From Caldilineaceae bacterium (GTDB lineage Bacteria; Chloroflexota; Anaerolineae; Caldilineales; Caldilineaceae), in the NCBI GenBank assembly GCA_022827195.1, contig JAJDTL010000009.1, positions 1-37,755 of the forward strand: a stretch of DNA of 37,755 bases, read 5' to 3'. The notes below the pieces were generated by a model. It worked only from the letters and a program-made list of their open reading frames with translations. It made no database searches and was not told where the DNA came from. A program made the position numbers and the translations under genes. This document shows, piece after piece, positions 7,753 through 16,495 of the stretch (position 1 is its first letter; each line of letters starts with the position of its first letter).

Positions 7753-9027
7753 ATGCCGGACCAACAACACACTTTGCTGAAGGCCAGGCGTCTGATCGAC
7801 GGAACCGGCGCGCCGGCTCAGGAGGATGTTGCCGTCCTGATCGCCGACGGGGTCATCCGCGAGGTCGGGCATCGCGACGAGATTGTCGCGCCGCCCCACG
7901 CTGAAACGATCGACCTTGGCGAGCGCACCCTCATGCCCGGGATCGTGGACGCGCATGTGCACTTTTTCGGCCATGGGACCGACAGGCCGTTCGGCGGGCT
8001 TCCGGGCGATTCCCGGGTTTATCGCGCGCTGCGGGTCGCGGGTGAGGCCAAAAGGATGCTCGAAGCCGGCATCACCGCGGCGCGCTGTTTAGGCTCGGAC
8101 CACATCGGACCCTCGCTGCGGGATGCGATCAACGACGGGCACGTGCCCGGCCCGCGCATGGTCGCGGCAGGGAACTTCATCTCTTCGACCGCGGGCACCT
8201 TTGACCATCTCAGCGTACCGCTCGACTTCGTCAAGACCGACGATCTGCTGGCCGACGGGGTCGATGGCGTCCGTGACATGGTGCGGCGGCGCATCCGCCA
8301 GGGCGCCGACGTGATCAAGGTCGGTCTCTCCCGCTCGGGCGTGATCGGGGACAACTACCAGGCCTGGGGCGAGGACCCGCACGACCAGATCGCCTCCTAC
8401 AGCTTGGAAGAGATGCAGGCCTTGGCGCAGGAGGCGCACCGCAACAAGCTCAAGGTCAGCGCACACTGTATCGGCGATGACGCGGTCCGCCTGGCGCTGC
8501 AGACCGACGTCGACACCATCGAGCACGGCTACGGCATCAACGATGAGACGCGCCGGATGCTGGTGGACAGGAACGTGCTGGTCGTGAGTACGATCTGCCA
8601 GTTATATTACCACGTGCAGGGCGCGGAAAGGTTCGACTACCCCGAATGGGCCCGCAAGCTCTTCGATCGCCACATAGAAGCGATGCAGGCTGACTTCGAG
8701 AAGGGCCTGGCCGCGGGCGTCCGCTATGCACTGGGCACCGATCTGATCGGCACGCCCACGCATCCGCAGGAGTTGGCGGCGAAGGAGTTCGAAATGGCGG
8801 TGGCGTGGGGCATGGACCCGATGCAGGCGATCGTAGCCGGCACGCGGATCAGCGCCGAGGCGATGAGCATGGACCACGTGATCGGGACTGTCGAGCCGGG
8901 CAAATGGGCCGATCTTATCGCGTTCAGCGGCGATCCGTTAAAGGACATCACCGTTCTGCAGCGCGTCGAGTTTGTGATGCAGGGCGGCGAGACCGTGGTT
9001 GACAGGCGCAGCACTGGCCTCCAGTAG
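7753..9027 (+). CDS. Metal-dependent amidohydrolase (imidazolonepropionase/prolidase-like)
   Basis: A 424-residue cytosolic amidohydrolase of the COG1228 group, whose members hydrolyse cyclic amides, hydantoin-like rings or N-acyl/dipeptide bonds. Ligands of a binuclear metal centre are visible: H68 and H70 (DAHVH), K189 as the likely carboxylated lysine (ADVIKV), H238 (SAHC), H258 (IEHG) and D330 (GTD). The N- and C-terminal beta-sandwich segments (about 1-60 and 380-415, with EPGKWADLIAFSGDPL) are complete. GAGGAGGT lies just before ATG 7753. It sits between two sugar-type transporters in the same direction, which suggests it acts on an imported, amide- or lactam-containing compound. The substrate is unknown. 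Confidence 0.9.
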   Translation: MPDQQHTLLKARRLIDGTGAPAQEDVAVLIADGVIREVGHRDEIVAPPHAETIDLGERTLMPGIVDAHVHFFGHGTDRPFGGLPGDSRVYRALRVAGEAKRMLEAGITAARCLGSDHIGPSLRDAINDGHVPGPRMVAAGNFISSTAGTFDHLSVPLDFVKTDDLLADGVDGVRDMVRRRIRQGADVIKVGLSRSGVIGDNYQAWGEDPHDQIASYSLEEMQALAQEAHRNKLKVSAHCIGDDAVRLALQTDVDTIEHGYGINDETRRMLVDRNVLVVSTICQLYYHVQGAERFDYPEWARKLFDRHIEAMQADFEKGLAAGVRYALGTDLIGTPTHPQELAAKEFEMAVAWGMDPMQAIVAGTRISAEAMSMDHVIGTVEPGKWADLIAFSGDPLKDITVLQRVEFVMQGGETVVDRRSTGLQ

Positions 9028-9042
9028 GGCGCGGCGCGGCTG

Positions 9043-9072
9043 TGCCCTGACATTCGAGGAAGTCTCAGGGCA
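9043..9072 (+). other. Inverted repeat upstream of transporter II
   Basis: TGCCCTGA at 9043-9050 pairs with TCAGGGCA at 9065-9072 across a 14-base loop. It lies 15 bases after the amidohydrolase stop, in the 165-base gap before the next binding protein. Only GGCAAAAAG follows, with no T-run, so a terminator role is weak. I see no good promoter in this gap. Confidence 0.4.
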
Positions 9073-9192
9073 GGCAAAAAGGGGGTGATCGGCCAACAAG
9101 AGATTCGGGCGCAGAACTGTTTGATGCTAGCGGCGTACGTCTGAGGCGAGAAGGATGCCTCAACAGAATCTGGCATGGCCAAGGAGGCAAAG

Positions 9193-10503
9193 ATGCGTAA
9201 GGTCTTTTTGTATCGATTCCTGGTAGCTCTGCTGGTATTGACGGTCTTGGCATCGGGCTGCGCGCCGGCGCCGGCCCAGGCGCCCGCCGCCTCTGACGGG
9301 GCCGAGGCAGCGCCGGAGATTGTGGAAATCACCTTCCTCCACGTCTGGGGCGAGGAGTGGCAGGCCCCGATCTGGGCCGACATCATTGCCGAGTTTGAGG
9401 CGGCCAACCCCAACATCAAGGTTAATTTGAGTCATGTGCCCTATACCGAATCGGGCGCAAAGATGAGAGCGGCCGCGCTGGCCAATGACGCCTCCTTCGA
9501 CGTGCTGCCGATGGGGCCTGAGTTTATCGCCAGCCTGGTCGACGTCGGCTATCTGGAGGACCTCAACCCGTGGCTGGAGGCAGAGCCCGACTTTGCCGAC
9601 AGCCTGGCGCCCGAAGCGTCGATGAAGTTCCAGGACGTGACGCGCGCCCTCGGGATCTACATCTTCCCCTTCCACCTGCTCTATAACGTCGATCTCTTTG
9701 CCGAGAAGGGGCTGGAGCCGCCGACCAGTTGGGACGAATTCCGGGTCGCGGCCGAGGCGCTGCGCGATGAGGAACAGGGCATCTACGGCTACATGGCTAC
9801 AATGTCGTTTGCCGAAGTGCTGACAACGCGCATGTTCCTCTACCGCCTGGCCCAATTGGGCGGGCGGCTCTTCGACGAGGAGGGCAACGTAGCATTTGAC
9901 TCGCCCGAAGGGCTGGAAACGATCCGCTGGTGGAAGGAGTTTTGGGATGACGACCTGATTTCGCCCGACTCCCTGACCATGCCGTGGCCGGGCATTATGG
10001 AGTTGATGGCGGCCGGACGGCTCGGCATGTTCACCGACGGACCCTTCACCGCCACCTACCTCAAAGGCCTGAATCCCGACATCAACATCGCCTATGCGCC
10101 GCCCTGGCGCGACGAGACAGGCGGGATTGTCTGGAACGTCACAGGAATCGCGATGAGCGCCATGTCGGAGAACAAGGATGAGGCCTGGGAGTTCATGAAG
10201 TTCCTCTATTCTGACGAGATCGCGCAACGGTTGACCGATGAGATCATGGGTGCGCCTGTGCCCACCAAGGCGGTGATGGCGTCCCTGAGAGAGAGCGACA
10301 ATCCGGTCATGCGCGAGGTGCCGGACCTGTTTGCGCAGGACCCCGACTACAACATCCAGCAGCCGGTTCTGCCCAATATGGAGAAGCTGGTAGACGCCGT
10401 CCTGGTCGCGTTTCACGAGGTGATGCTGGATGAGAACGATCCCGAATCTGCGCTGAAGGAGATGGCCGAGATCTGGCAGGAAGAGATCGACGCGGCGCGC
10501 TGA
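9193..10503 (+). CDS. CUT1 ABC transporter II, substrate-binding lipoprotein
   Basis: A 436-residue family-1 solute-binding protein. The signal peptide runs through a hydrophobic stretch at 9-20 to lipobox LASGC with Cys23, then an Ala/Pro-rich linker (APAPAQAPAA). The mature domain starts at about residue 44 (VEITFLHVWGEEW) and has the family's two-lobed pattern, including FTDGPFTATYLKG and the Trp/Tyr-rich C-terminal lobe. The start is ATG 9193 because AAGGAGG at 9181-9187 is an ideal binding site five bases upstream; the in-frame ATG 9175 would place that site inside the gene. Its sequence differs clearly from the binding protein of transporter I, so the two systems probably recognise different ligands. 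Confidence 0.92.
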   Translation: MRKVFLYRFLVALLVLTVLASGCAPAPAQAPAASDGAEAAPEIVEITFLHVWGEEWQAPIWADIIAEFEAANPNIKVNLSHVPYTESGAKMRAAALANDASFDVLPMGPEFIASLVDVGYLEDLNPWLEAEPDFADSLAPEASMKFQDVTRALGIYIFPFHLLYNVDLFAEKGLEPPTSWDEFRVAAEALRDEEQGIYGYMATMSFAEVLTTRMFLYRLAQLGGRLFDEEGNVAFDSPEGLETIRWWKEFWDDDLISPDSLTMPWPGIMELMAAGRLGMFTDGPFTATYLKGLNPDINIAYAPPWRDETGGIVWNVTGIAMSAMSENKDEAWEFMKFLYSDEIAQRLTDEIMGAPVPTKAVMASLRESDNPVMREVPDLFAQDPDYNIQQPVLPNMEKLVDAVLVAFHEVMLDENDPESALKEMAEIWQEEIDAAR

Positions 10504-10553
10504 GGTTTTCACATCGTTCCTTCCCATGTGTTGGTGCACCGCTGTGTTGGTGT

Positions 10554-10595
10554 ACCGCGCCCCGTGAGCGCCTGAATTCGTCCACGGGGCGCGGT
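10554..10595 (+). terminator. Strong hairpin between binding-protein and permease genes (transporter II)
   Basis: ACCGCGCCCCGTG at 10554-10566 and CACGGGGCGCGGT at 10583-10595 form a perfect 13-bp stem with a 16-base loop. Only TCTGG follows, so a classic T-run is missing. Just upstream, the words TGTTGGTGCACCG and TGTTGGTGTACCG form a near-direct repeat (10529-10557). It holds the same relative place as the hairpin of transporter I. Confidence 0.6.
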
Positions 10596-10604
10596 TCTGG
10601 TAGC

Positions 10605-10618
10605 CTCCTCGCGAGGAG
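10605..10618 (+). promoter_or_regulatory. Perfect palindrome overlapping the ribosome binding site
   Basis: CTCCTCGCGAGGAG is a perfect 14-base palindrome. Its right half, GAGGAG (10613-10618), is the ribosome binding site of the permease at 10623, four bases from the ATG. In RNA it can fold as a five-pair stem with a CGCG loop that hides the binding site; in DNA it could be an operator. Confidence 0.55.
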
Positions 10619-10622
10619 CGAC

Positions 10623-11603
10623 ATGTCCCAGACAAGTGGTCCCGCGGTCGCCAATCCACCGGCCGGCGGCGATGGCGGCAGTCCCGGCCGTCCCCGCCCC
10701 TCACGATGGCTGAGAATACGCCGTGAGTTGACCGGTTACTTCCTCGTGGCGCCGGCGCTGCTCTTTCTCATCCTGCTCACAGTCTATCCGCTGATGCGCA
10801 CGGTGCAGATGAGCTTCACCGACTTCAAGGCTGGCGAGTGGATATTCGTCGGACTGGATCATTACCGGGAGGCGCTGGACGACAAGTGGTTTTGGAACAG
10901 CGTGCGGGCCGTGGTCGCGTTCACAGTTCCGGCGCTGGTGCTGCACCTGCTGTTAGGCCTGGGGTTTGCCCTGCTGTTGAACGAGACCTGGTTCAGCACA
11001 GGCCTTCGAAACTTCATGCGCGGGCTGCTGATCCTGCCCTGGGTCTTTTCGACGCCGGCCTCCGCGCTGATGTGGGCACTCCTGTTGCATCAGACCGGCC
11101 CGGTCAACTTCGTCGTGGTTAGGATCCTGGGCCAGTCTGCGCCGATTCCGTTCCTGGCAGGCAGCCCCCGCCTGGCCATGTCGTCCCTGGTCGCCATCAA
11201 CACCTGGCTGTCCTACCCATTCTTTATGATCGTCATCTTGGGCGGCCTGCAGGCGATTCCCCCCGAGCTGTACGAAGCGGCCAAAGTGGACGGCGCCAAC
11301 GCACTGAAGCGATTCCGCCACGTGACGCTGCCGCAGTTGCGCACCATTCTGCTCGCGGTCACCACGATCGATTTCATCTTTACGTTCGGCCAGCTTGACC
11401 TGGTGCAGCTATTGACTCGCGGCGGCCCCCTCAGGCGGACCGAGACGATCACCTACTATGTTTACAAGACCGGTATGCTCGACGGAAACCTCGGCTACGG
11501 CTCGGCAGTGAGTACAATGATGTTGTTGACCTTGCTCGTGCTCATTGTCATTTACGTCAAAATGCTTTCGCGCGGGGGAGATAGTGGCGAAACAAGCTTT
11601 TAG
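10623..11603 (+). CDS. CUT1 ABC transporter II, permease 1 (MalF/UgpA-like)
   Basis: A 326-residue six-helix permease; the first helix is at about 37-58 after a Pro/Gly-rich cytoplasmic N terminus. The EAA loop is at 217-237 (LYEAAKVDGANALKRF then TLP). It is similar in layout to permease 1 of transporter I but clearly divergent in sequence, so the two cassettes are not a recent duplication. Translation starts at ATG 10623 behind the palindromic binding site. The gene overlaps the next one by 20 bases. Confidence 0.93.
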   Translation: MSQTSGPAVANPPAGGDGGSPGRPRPSRWLRIRRELTGYFLVAPALLFLILLTVYPLMRTVQMSFTDFKAGEWIFVGLDHYREALDDKWFWNSVRAVVAFTVPALVLHLLLGLGFALLLNETWFSTGLRNFMRGLLILPWVFSTPASALMWALLLHQTGPVNFVVVRILGQSAPIPFLAGSPRLAMSSLVAINTWLSYPFFMIVILGGLQAIPPELYEAAKVDGANALKRFRHVTLPQLRTILLAVTTIDFIFTFGQLDLVQLLTRGGPLRRTETITYYVYKTGMLDGNLGYGSAVSTMMLLTLLVLIVIYVKMLSRGGDSGETSF

Positions 11604-12441
11604 CCTGGGCGGTAGGTCGAGAATAACCGTCAGACAGTTCGTGGTCGCCGCGGTCACGATTGTGAGTGCTGCCGTCATGCTGGCGCCGATTGTGCTGATG
11701 GTCAACGCGGCCCTACGACCGATCACGGAGATCCTGGCCTATCCGCCGAAGCTGATACCGCAGCAGGTCACGGGTGAGCACTTTGCCAATGTCGTGTTTG
11801 ACGGCGAGAACCAACGCCACTTTCGCAACAGTACGGTTCTTGCATTTTCGTCACTGCTTGTCAGCGTCGGCCTCGGTTACCTGGCCGCCTACGCCTTCTC
11901 CCGTTTCCGGCTGCGCGGCGGCAGGGTGATGCTGCTCGGCATTCTCGGGATACTGATGATCCCGCGCATTCTGCTGATCATCCCCTACTTTCGCCTCGCG
12001 GCCGCGTTTGGCGTGCGCGACACGATTCCCGGGCTTGTCATGGTCAACGCGGCCTTCACCATGCCGATCGCGATCTGGCTGCTGAAGGGGTACATCGACT
12101 CGATCCCGGTCGAGTTGGAGGAGGCCGCGATGATCGACGGCTGTTCGCGCCTGCAGGCGGTCTGGAGAGTTCTTGTTCCGATCTCGGTGCCCGGGATCGT
12201 CGGCATCGGCACCTTCGTCTTTATCGCCGCCTGGAACGAGTATATTCTGGCCATCATCCTTACCGACACACCCGATACGCAGCCGCTCACAATCGCATTG
12301 GCCAAGTTCTTCGGCTATGTCGCCCGCGACTGGAACTCGATCATGGCACTTTCCACAGTCGCGAGCCTGCCCCTGGCGCTGATCTTCATCGTCTTCCAGC
12401 GCTACGTTGTGCAGGGGATGACGAGCGGCGCGGTCAAATGA
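11584..12441 (+). CDS. CUT1 ABC transporter II, permease 2 (MalG/UgpE-like)
   Basis: A 285-residue MalG-type permease. The EAA loop is at 178-199 (LEEAAMIDGCSRLQAV then LVP), and the protein ends in QRYVVQGMTSGAVK, the family tail. GTG 11584 is chosen, preceded by GGGGGAG at 11574-11580; a TTG start at 11545 would overlap the upstream gene by 59 bases and has no binding site. The first helix spans about 20-42. With the preceding gene it forms the channel of transporter II; again there is no ATPase gene nearby. Confidence 0.92.
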   Translation: MAKQAFSLGGRSRITVRQFVVAAVTIVSAAVMLAPIVLMVNAALRPITEILAYPPKLIPQQVTGEHFANVVFDGENQRHFRNSTVLAFSSLLVSVGLGYLAAYAFSRFRLRGGRVMLLGILGILMIPRILLIIPYFRLAAAFGVRDTIPGLVMVNAAFTMPIAIWLLKGYIDSIPVELEEAAMIDGCSRLQAVWRVLVPISVPGIVGIGTFVFIAAWNEYILAIILTDTPDTQPLTIALAKFFGYVARDWNSIMALSTVASLPLALIFIVFQRYVVQGMTSGAVK

Positions 12442-12461
12442 AGGAGGGAATGGGGGGGACG

Positions 12462-13643
12462 ATGACGCCGGAGCTCATTGACGTTGACCTGATAGGCCGC
12501 CTTAAACGCACGCTTGCGGGGTGGATGCCAGAATTCCAATCTGACCTTGCCTGGCTGGTGGCGCGTGACCGCGGTTCTGAACACAAGGCGGGCGTGGACG
12601 CGGCGGCCGAATGGATGCTCGGCAAGTTGGAGAACCTCGGCTGTGAGACCGTGACCTACCCGAGCGAGGACTACGGCATGGCGGTAGCCGGCTCGCTGAA
12701 GGGGCGCGGGCAGGGGCGCGCCCTGCTCGTCGCCCATCTCGACACGGTCTGGCCTGTGCAGACGGCGGCCGGCTGGCCGCTGCGGATCGAGGGCACGCGC
12801 GCGATGGGCCCCGGTGTGGTTGACAACGCCAGCGGCAGCTTGGCCGGGTACTACGCTCTCAAGGCTTTGCAGGCGGTTGAATACGACGATTTCGCCGAAA
12901 TCGCGCTGCTCTGCAACGGCGACGAGGAGGTCGGCTCACCCTTTTCCAAGGAGGTCATTCGGGCGCTGGCACAGGGCCGGGACGCGGCCCTGATCCTCGA
13001 GGCGCCGTCCAACCCGGACGAGATTATCAGCCAGCGGGCCGGATTGATGTACTACGACCTGCGCGTGAACGGTAGGAACGCCCATGCCGGTGTCGAACCG
13101 GAGAAGGGGCATAACGCCATCGAGGAGTTGTGTCTCAAGCTGAACGCCTGCCAGGAGATCGCCCGCGACAGCGAGGTGCTGACGGTCAGCGTTGCAACGA
13201 TCGAAGGGGGCCGGCGTCCCAACATCGTACCGGACTACGCCCGCGCCGAGATCGACGTACGCGTCGAGACCGTTCAGGAGGCCGAGCTGGTCAACGCCCA
13301 CTTTCGCGCCGTCGCCGACCGCGTCTGGGTGGCCGGGACTTCGGCAGCGCTAAACGGCGGCATGTCGCACCCACCGATGGAGCGCGGCCCGCGGTCGCCG
13401 CGTCTGGTCGCGACGGCGCAGGCGATCGGACGCGTGCTCGGCGTCAATCTCAAGGACACATTCTGCGGGGGCACGTCGGACGGCTGCTACAGCGCGGTCG
13501 CAGGGACGCCGACGCTATGCGGGCTGGCTCCATACGGCGCGCTCTATCACACGCGCGATGAGTACCTTGAGCTGAGCACCGTGGTCCCGCGGACTGCGCT
13601 GATCGCCGGGCTGGCGGCTTCCTGCGGCCCGCGCCCGGACTGA
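12462..13643 (+). CDS. M20 family metallopeptidase (carboxypeptidase G2-like)
   Basis: A 393-residue cytosolic hydrolase of peptidase family M20, which includes glutamate carboxypeptidase and N-acyl-amino-acid deacylases. The dizinc site is complete: H92 and D94 (AHLDTV), bridging D121 (GPGVVDNASG), catalytic base E155 with ligand E156 (NGDEEVGS), E180 (ILEAPS) and H363 (LYHTRDEYLE). The dimerisation domain spans about 195-305. The start is uncertain: ATG 12438 overlaps the previous stop, ATG 12450 is too close to AAGGAGGG, and ATG 12462 lies 13 bases after that site and three after a G-run; I prefer 12462. Its place after a sugar-type transporter suggests hydrolysis of an imported N-acyl or peptide-linked compound. 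Confidence 0.88.
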   Translation: MTPELIDVDLIGRLKRTLAGWMPEFQSDLAWLVARDRGSEHKAGVDAAAEWMLGKLENLGCETVTYPSEDYGMAVAGSLKGRGQGRALLVAHLDTVWPVQTAAGWPLRIEGTRAMGPGVVDNASGSLAGYYALKALQAVEYDDFAEIALLCNGDEEVGSPFSKEVIRALAQGRDAALILEAPSNPDEIISQRAGLMYYDLRVNGRNAHAGVEPEKGHNAIEELCLKLNACQEIARDSEVLTVSVATIEGGRRPNIVPDYARAEIDVRVETVQEAELVNAHFRAVADRVWVAGTSAALNGGMSHPPMERGPRSPRLVATAQAIGRVLGVNLKDTFCGGTSDGCYSAVAGTPTLCGLAPYGALYHTRDEYLELSTVVPRTALIAGLAASCGPRPD

Positions 13644-13671
13644 GAGAAGGAAGCACTTGAGGAGAATTGCC

Positions 13672-15075
13672 ATGTCCCTTGACCGTATCAGACTCGCCTC
13701 CGTCTCGGCGCCCGACTTCGGTCTGCCGCGTACCCAGCCGGCGGTTGGGCGGGCCGAGTACGAGGCTCGAATCGAGATGGCGCGGGCGCGGGCGGTCCAG
13801 GCCGGGCTTGACTTTCTGCTCGTTTACGGCGACCGTGAGCATTTCGCCAACCTAGCCTACCTTACCGACCACGATCCCCGCTTCGAAGAGGCGCTTCTGA
13901 TTATCGACTCCAAGGGGGGTCGGCCCGACCTGTTATTGGGCAACGAGGGGTTGACTTACGCCGAGCTGGTGGAGGTCGACGTCGAGCGGCGGCTCTACCA
14001 GGGCTTCAGCCTGCCCGGGCAAAAGCGCGGCGATAGCCCGCGGCTGGAACCGGTCCTGCGGGCATGCGGCATCGGGCGCGGCCAGCGGGTCGGGATTGTG
14101 GGCTGGAAGTATGCCACCGCGATCGAGAGCGATGACCCCGACCACTGGCTGGAGGCGCCCGCGTTTCTCGTCGACGCGCTGCGCGAGCTGACGGGCGACG
14201 CCCGCCTGGTAACCAACGCGACCTTGATCTTCATGAATCCGGCCGACGGACTGCGCAGCCTGAACAGCGCCGACCAGCTCGCGGCATTTGAGTTTGCCGC
14301 GGCCTACTGCTCGCAGTCGGTGCGCGATCTGATCGAGCAGTTGCGGCCCGGAGTGACCGAACTTGAAGCGGCCCACAGCTTGAAACTGAACGGACTCCCG
14401 TTCTCGGCCCACCTGATGCTTTCATCAGGTCCGCGGGCGCGGCTGGGCCTATCCAGCCCGACCAGCCGCACGATCGAACACGGCGATCCCTTCTTTGTAG
14501 CATTCGGGCTGCGCGGCGGGTTGACCGCCCGCGGCGGCTTTGTGGTATCGGACGCCTCCGGGTTGCCGTCCCAGAGCGCGGCCTACATCGAGAGCCTCGT
14601 CCAGCCCTACTTTGGCGCCGTTACCGCCTGGTACGAGGAGCTTGGCATCGGCGTCACGGGCGCTGCCATGCAGGCGGTGGTTGAAGATGCGCTGGCGGGG
14701 CACGAGATCGGGATTGCCCTCAATCCCGGCCATCTGATCCACCTCGACGAATGGGTGGATTCGCCGGTATACGCCGGATCTGAGCTGCGTCTGCGCTCCG
14801 GCATGATGGTCCAGTGCGACATCATACCCGTGGTTGCCCCGCATCTGCACACGACCAACGCCGAGGACACGATCGCGCTGGCCGACGGACCGTTGCGCGA
14901 TCAGCTGGCAGCGGGCTATCCCGAACTCTGGCAGCGCGTGCAAGCCCGCCGTGCCTTTATGCAGGATGAGCTCGGCATCCGGCTGAAGCCCGAGGTGCTG
15001 CCCTTTTCCAACATGGCCGCGATGTTGCAACCATTCGCGCTCGACCCGGCGCAGGCGATGACGGCAGCGGCGTAG
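13672..15075 (+). CDS. M24-like (creatinase/aminopeptidase fold) protein lacking metal ligands
   Basis: A 467-residue protein with the two-domain layout of the creatinase/Xaa-Pro aminopeptidase family: an N-terminal domain with DREHFANLAYLTDHDPRFEEALLII at about 54-78 and a C-terminal pita-bread domain from about 200. The metal site looks broken. The segment that should carry two Asp ligands reads GDPFFVAFGLRGGL and TARGGFVVS (271-293) with neither Asp. H357 (NPGHLIHLDEW), D383 (VQCDIIP) and E398 (AEDTIAL) remain as partial equivalents. It may be a metal-free hydrolase, as creatinase itself is, or a non-catalytic relative. ATG 13672 has GAGGAGA six bases upstream. It is full length with no frameshift, so it is not a pseudogene. 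Confidence 0.82.
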   Translation: MSLDRIRLASVSAPDFGLPRTQPAVGRAEYEARIEMARARAVQAGLDFLLVYGDREHFANLAYLTDHDPRFEEALLIIDSKGGRPDLLLGNEGLTYAELVEVDVERRLYQGFSLPGQKRGDSPRLEPVLRACGIGRGQRVGIVGWKYATAIESDDPDHWLEAPAFLVDALRELTGDARLVTNATLIFMNPADGLRSLNSADQLAAFEFAAAYCSQSVRDLIEQLRPGVTELEAAHSLKLNGLPFSAHLMLSSGPRARLGLSSPTSRTIEHGDPFFVAFGLRGGLTARGGFVVSDASGLPSQSAAYIESLVQPYFGAVTAWYEELGIGVTGAAMQAVVEDALAGHEIGIALNPGHLIHLDEWVDSPVYAGSELRLRSGMMVQCDIIPVVAPHLHTTNAEDTIALADGPLRDQLAAGYPELWQRVQARRAFMQDELGIRLKPEVLPFSNMAAMLQPFALDPAQAMTAAA

Positions 15076-15125
15076 ATGGATCACCGGGAACCTCCATTTC
15101 ATCCAAAAGAAGGAGGACAACGAAT

Positions 15126-16418
15126 ATGAAGGGCCGATTGGCGATTAACGGCGGCGCGCGCGCGGTGCCCGAAGGGCTGAAAGGGCTGTGGCCCGATATC
15201 ACGCAGGCGGATAAGGCCGCGGTCATGGCGGTGCTAGACCGGAATGTTCTGACCGGCCAGGACCACGGCCCGGAAGCAGCCGCCCTGCAGGAGGAGTGGG
15301 CGGCATTCAACGGCAGCAGGCACGCGCTCGCCTTCAACACCGGGACGGCTTCGCTGCACACGGCCCTCTTCGCCGCCGGCGTTCAACCGGGCGACGAGGT
15401 GATCACGACCGCGTTTTCCTTTTCCGGCACCTGTCTCCCCATTTTGCAGCAGCAGGCGATCCCGGTATTCGTCGACATTGACCCGCACACATTCAACATA
15501 GACGCCTCCAAGATTGAGGAGAAGATTTCAGAGCGAACGAAAGCGCTGCTGCCGGTCCATATGCACGGGCTGCCCGCAGACATGGACGAAATCCTGGCCC
15601 TGGGCGCGAAATACGGGCTGGCGGTTGTCGAAGATGCCTGCCAGGCGCACGGCAGCACCTACAAAGGGCGGATGGCGGGCACCATCGGCGACCTGGGCGG
15701 ATTCAGCCTCAACGCGACCAAGAATCTTTCCGGCGGCGAGGGCGGACTTCTGCTCACGGACAACGAAGAGTATGCAGAGCGCGCCAAAATGTTGCGTACG
15801 TTCGGCGAAAAGATCGACGATCAGGATAGACGGTTTCGCTCCTACGCCTGCTACTCGATCGGCTGGAACTACCGGCTGCAGGAGCTGCCGGCGGCCTTTG
15901 CCCGCAGCCAGCTGAAACGACTCCCCCAGTACAACGCCATCGCCCAGCGCAACGGGGAGTTCCTCTCCGAACAGTTGAGCAAGATCACGGGCCTGAAACC
16001 GCCCCTTGTGCCGGAAGACCGCACAACCGTATATTACAAGTACCGGTTGGGCTTCGACCCGGAGGCGCTGGGGCTGGAAGTGGCGCCGGCCAGGTTCCGC
16101 GACAGGCTGTTGGACGCGCTCGAGGCCGAGGGCGTCACAGTGAGCCTGTGGCACTATGAGCCGATGCCTGCCTTTCCGATTTTCCAGGATCGCGACATAG
16201 GCTACGGCAACGGATACCCCTGGCGGTCGCCCTTCTACGACGGGGAGGTCACCTACGACCTGCAGGAATACCCGCAGGCGCTGCGCATGTTTGAGACCTC
16301 GCTTGTCGTGCATGACGAGAAGCACTCGATTACGATCCAGGACATGGCGTTGATGGAGTGTTACGCCGAAGCGTTCCACAAGGTGTTTGATAACCTCGAT
16401 GAGCTGTTGGAGACCTGA
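15126..16418 (+). CDS. DegT/DnrJ/EryC1-family PLP-dependent aminotransferase
   Basis: A 430-residue fold-type I PLP enzyme of the sugar-aminotransferase family, which moves amino groups to or from keto-sugars and keto-cyclitols. Visible features are NTGTASLHTAL (71-81, phosphate binding), the Asp that pairs with the pyridine nitrogen at D170 (VVEDACQAHG), and the Schiff-base lysine K199 in SLNATKNLSGGEGG. The C-terminal domain contains a long Tyr/Trp-rich insert (about 340-380) carrying WHYEPMPAFPIF. AAGGAGG lies about nine bases before ATG 15126. Relatives with this architecture include AHBA synthase and inosose aminotransferases. No nucleotide-sugar biosynthesis genes are near, so a catabolic or salvage role fits better than glycan synthesis. 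Confidence 0.9.
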   Translation: MKGRLAINGGARAVPEGLKGLWPDITQADKAAVMAVLDRNVLTGQDHGPEAAALQEEWAAFNGSRHALAFNTGTASLHTALFAAGVQPGDEVITTAFSFSGTCLPILQQQAIPVFVDIDPHTFNIDASKIEEKISERTKALLPVHMHGLPADMDEILALGAKYGLAVVEDACQAHGSTYKGRMAGTIGDLGGFSLNATKNLSGGEGGLLLTDNEEYAERAKMLRTFGEKIDDQDRRFRSYACYSIGWNYRLQELPAAFARSQLKRLPQYNAIAQRNGEFLSEQLSKITGLKPPLVPEDRTTVYYKYRLGFDPEALGLEVAPARFRDRLLDALEAEGVTVSLWHYEPMPAFPIFQDRDIGYGNGYPWRSPFYDGEVTYDLQEYPQALRMFETSLVVHDEKHSITIQDMALMECYAEAFHKVFDNLDELLET

Positions 16419-16495
16419 GGCCGCCTGCTGGCCCGCATTCCAGGCGAACGAGGGTCCATCGAGGGTCCGATTCGCTGTCAACAGGAGATGAGATA

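Noticed and set aside
9160..10704. Minus-strand open frame of about 514 codons opposite the second binding-protein gene
   Set aside because: Same reason: His/Arg/Gln-rich shadow composition and no recognisable motif.
4458..12441. Transporters I and II as a recent tandem duplication
   Set aside because: Gene order is the same, but the binding proteins and permeases differ widely in sequence, so any duplication is old or they were acquired separately.
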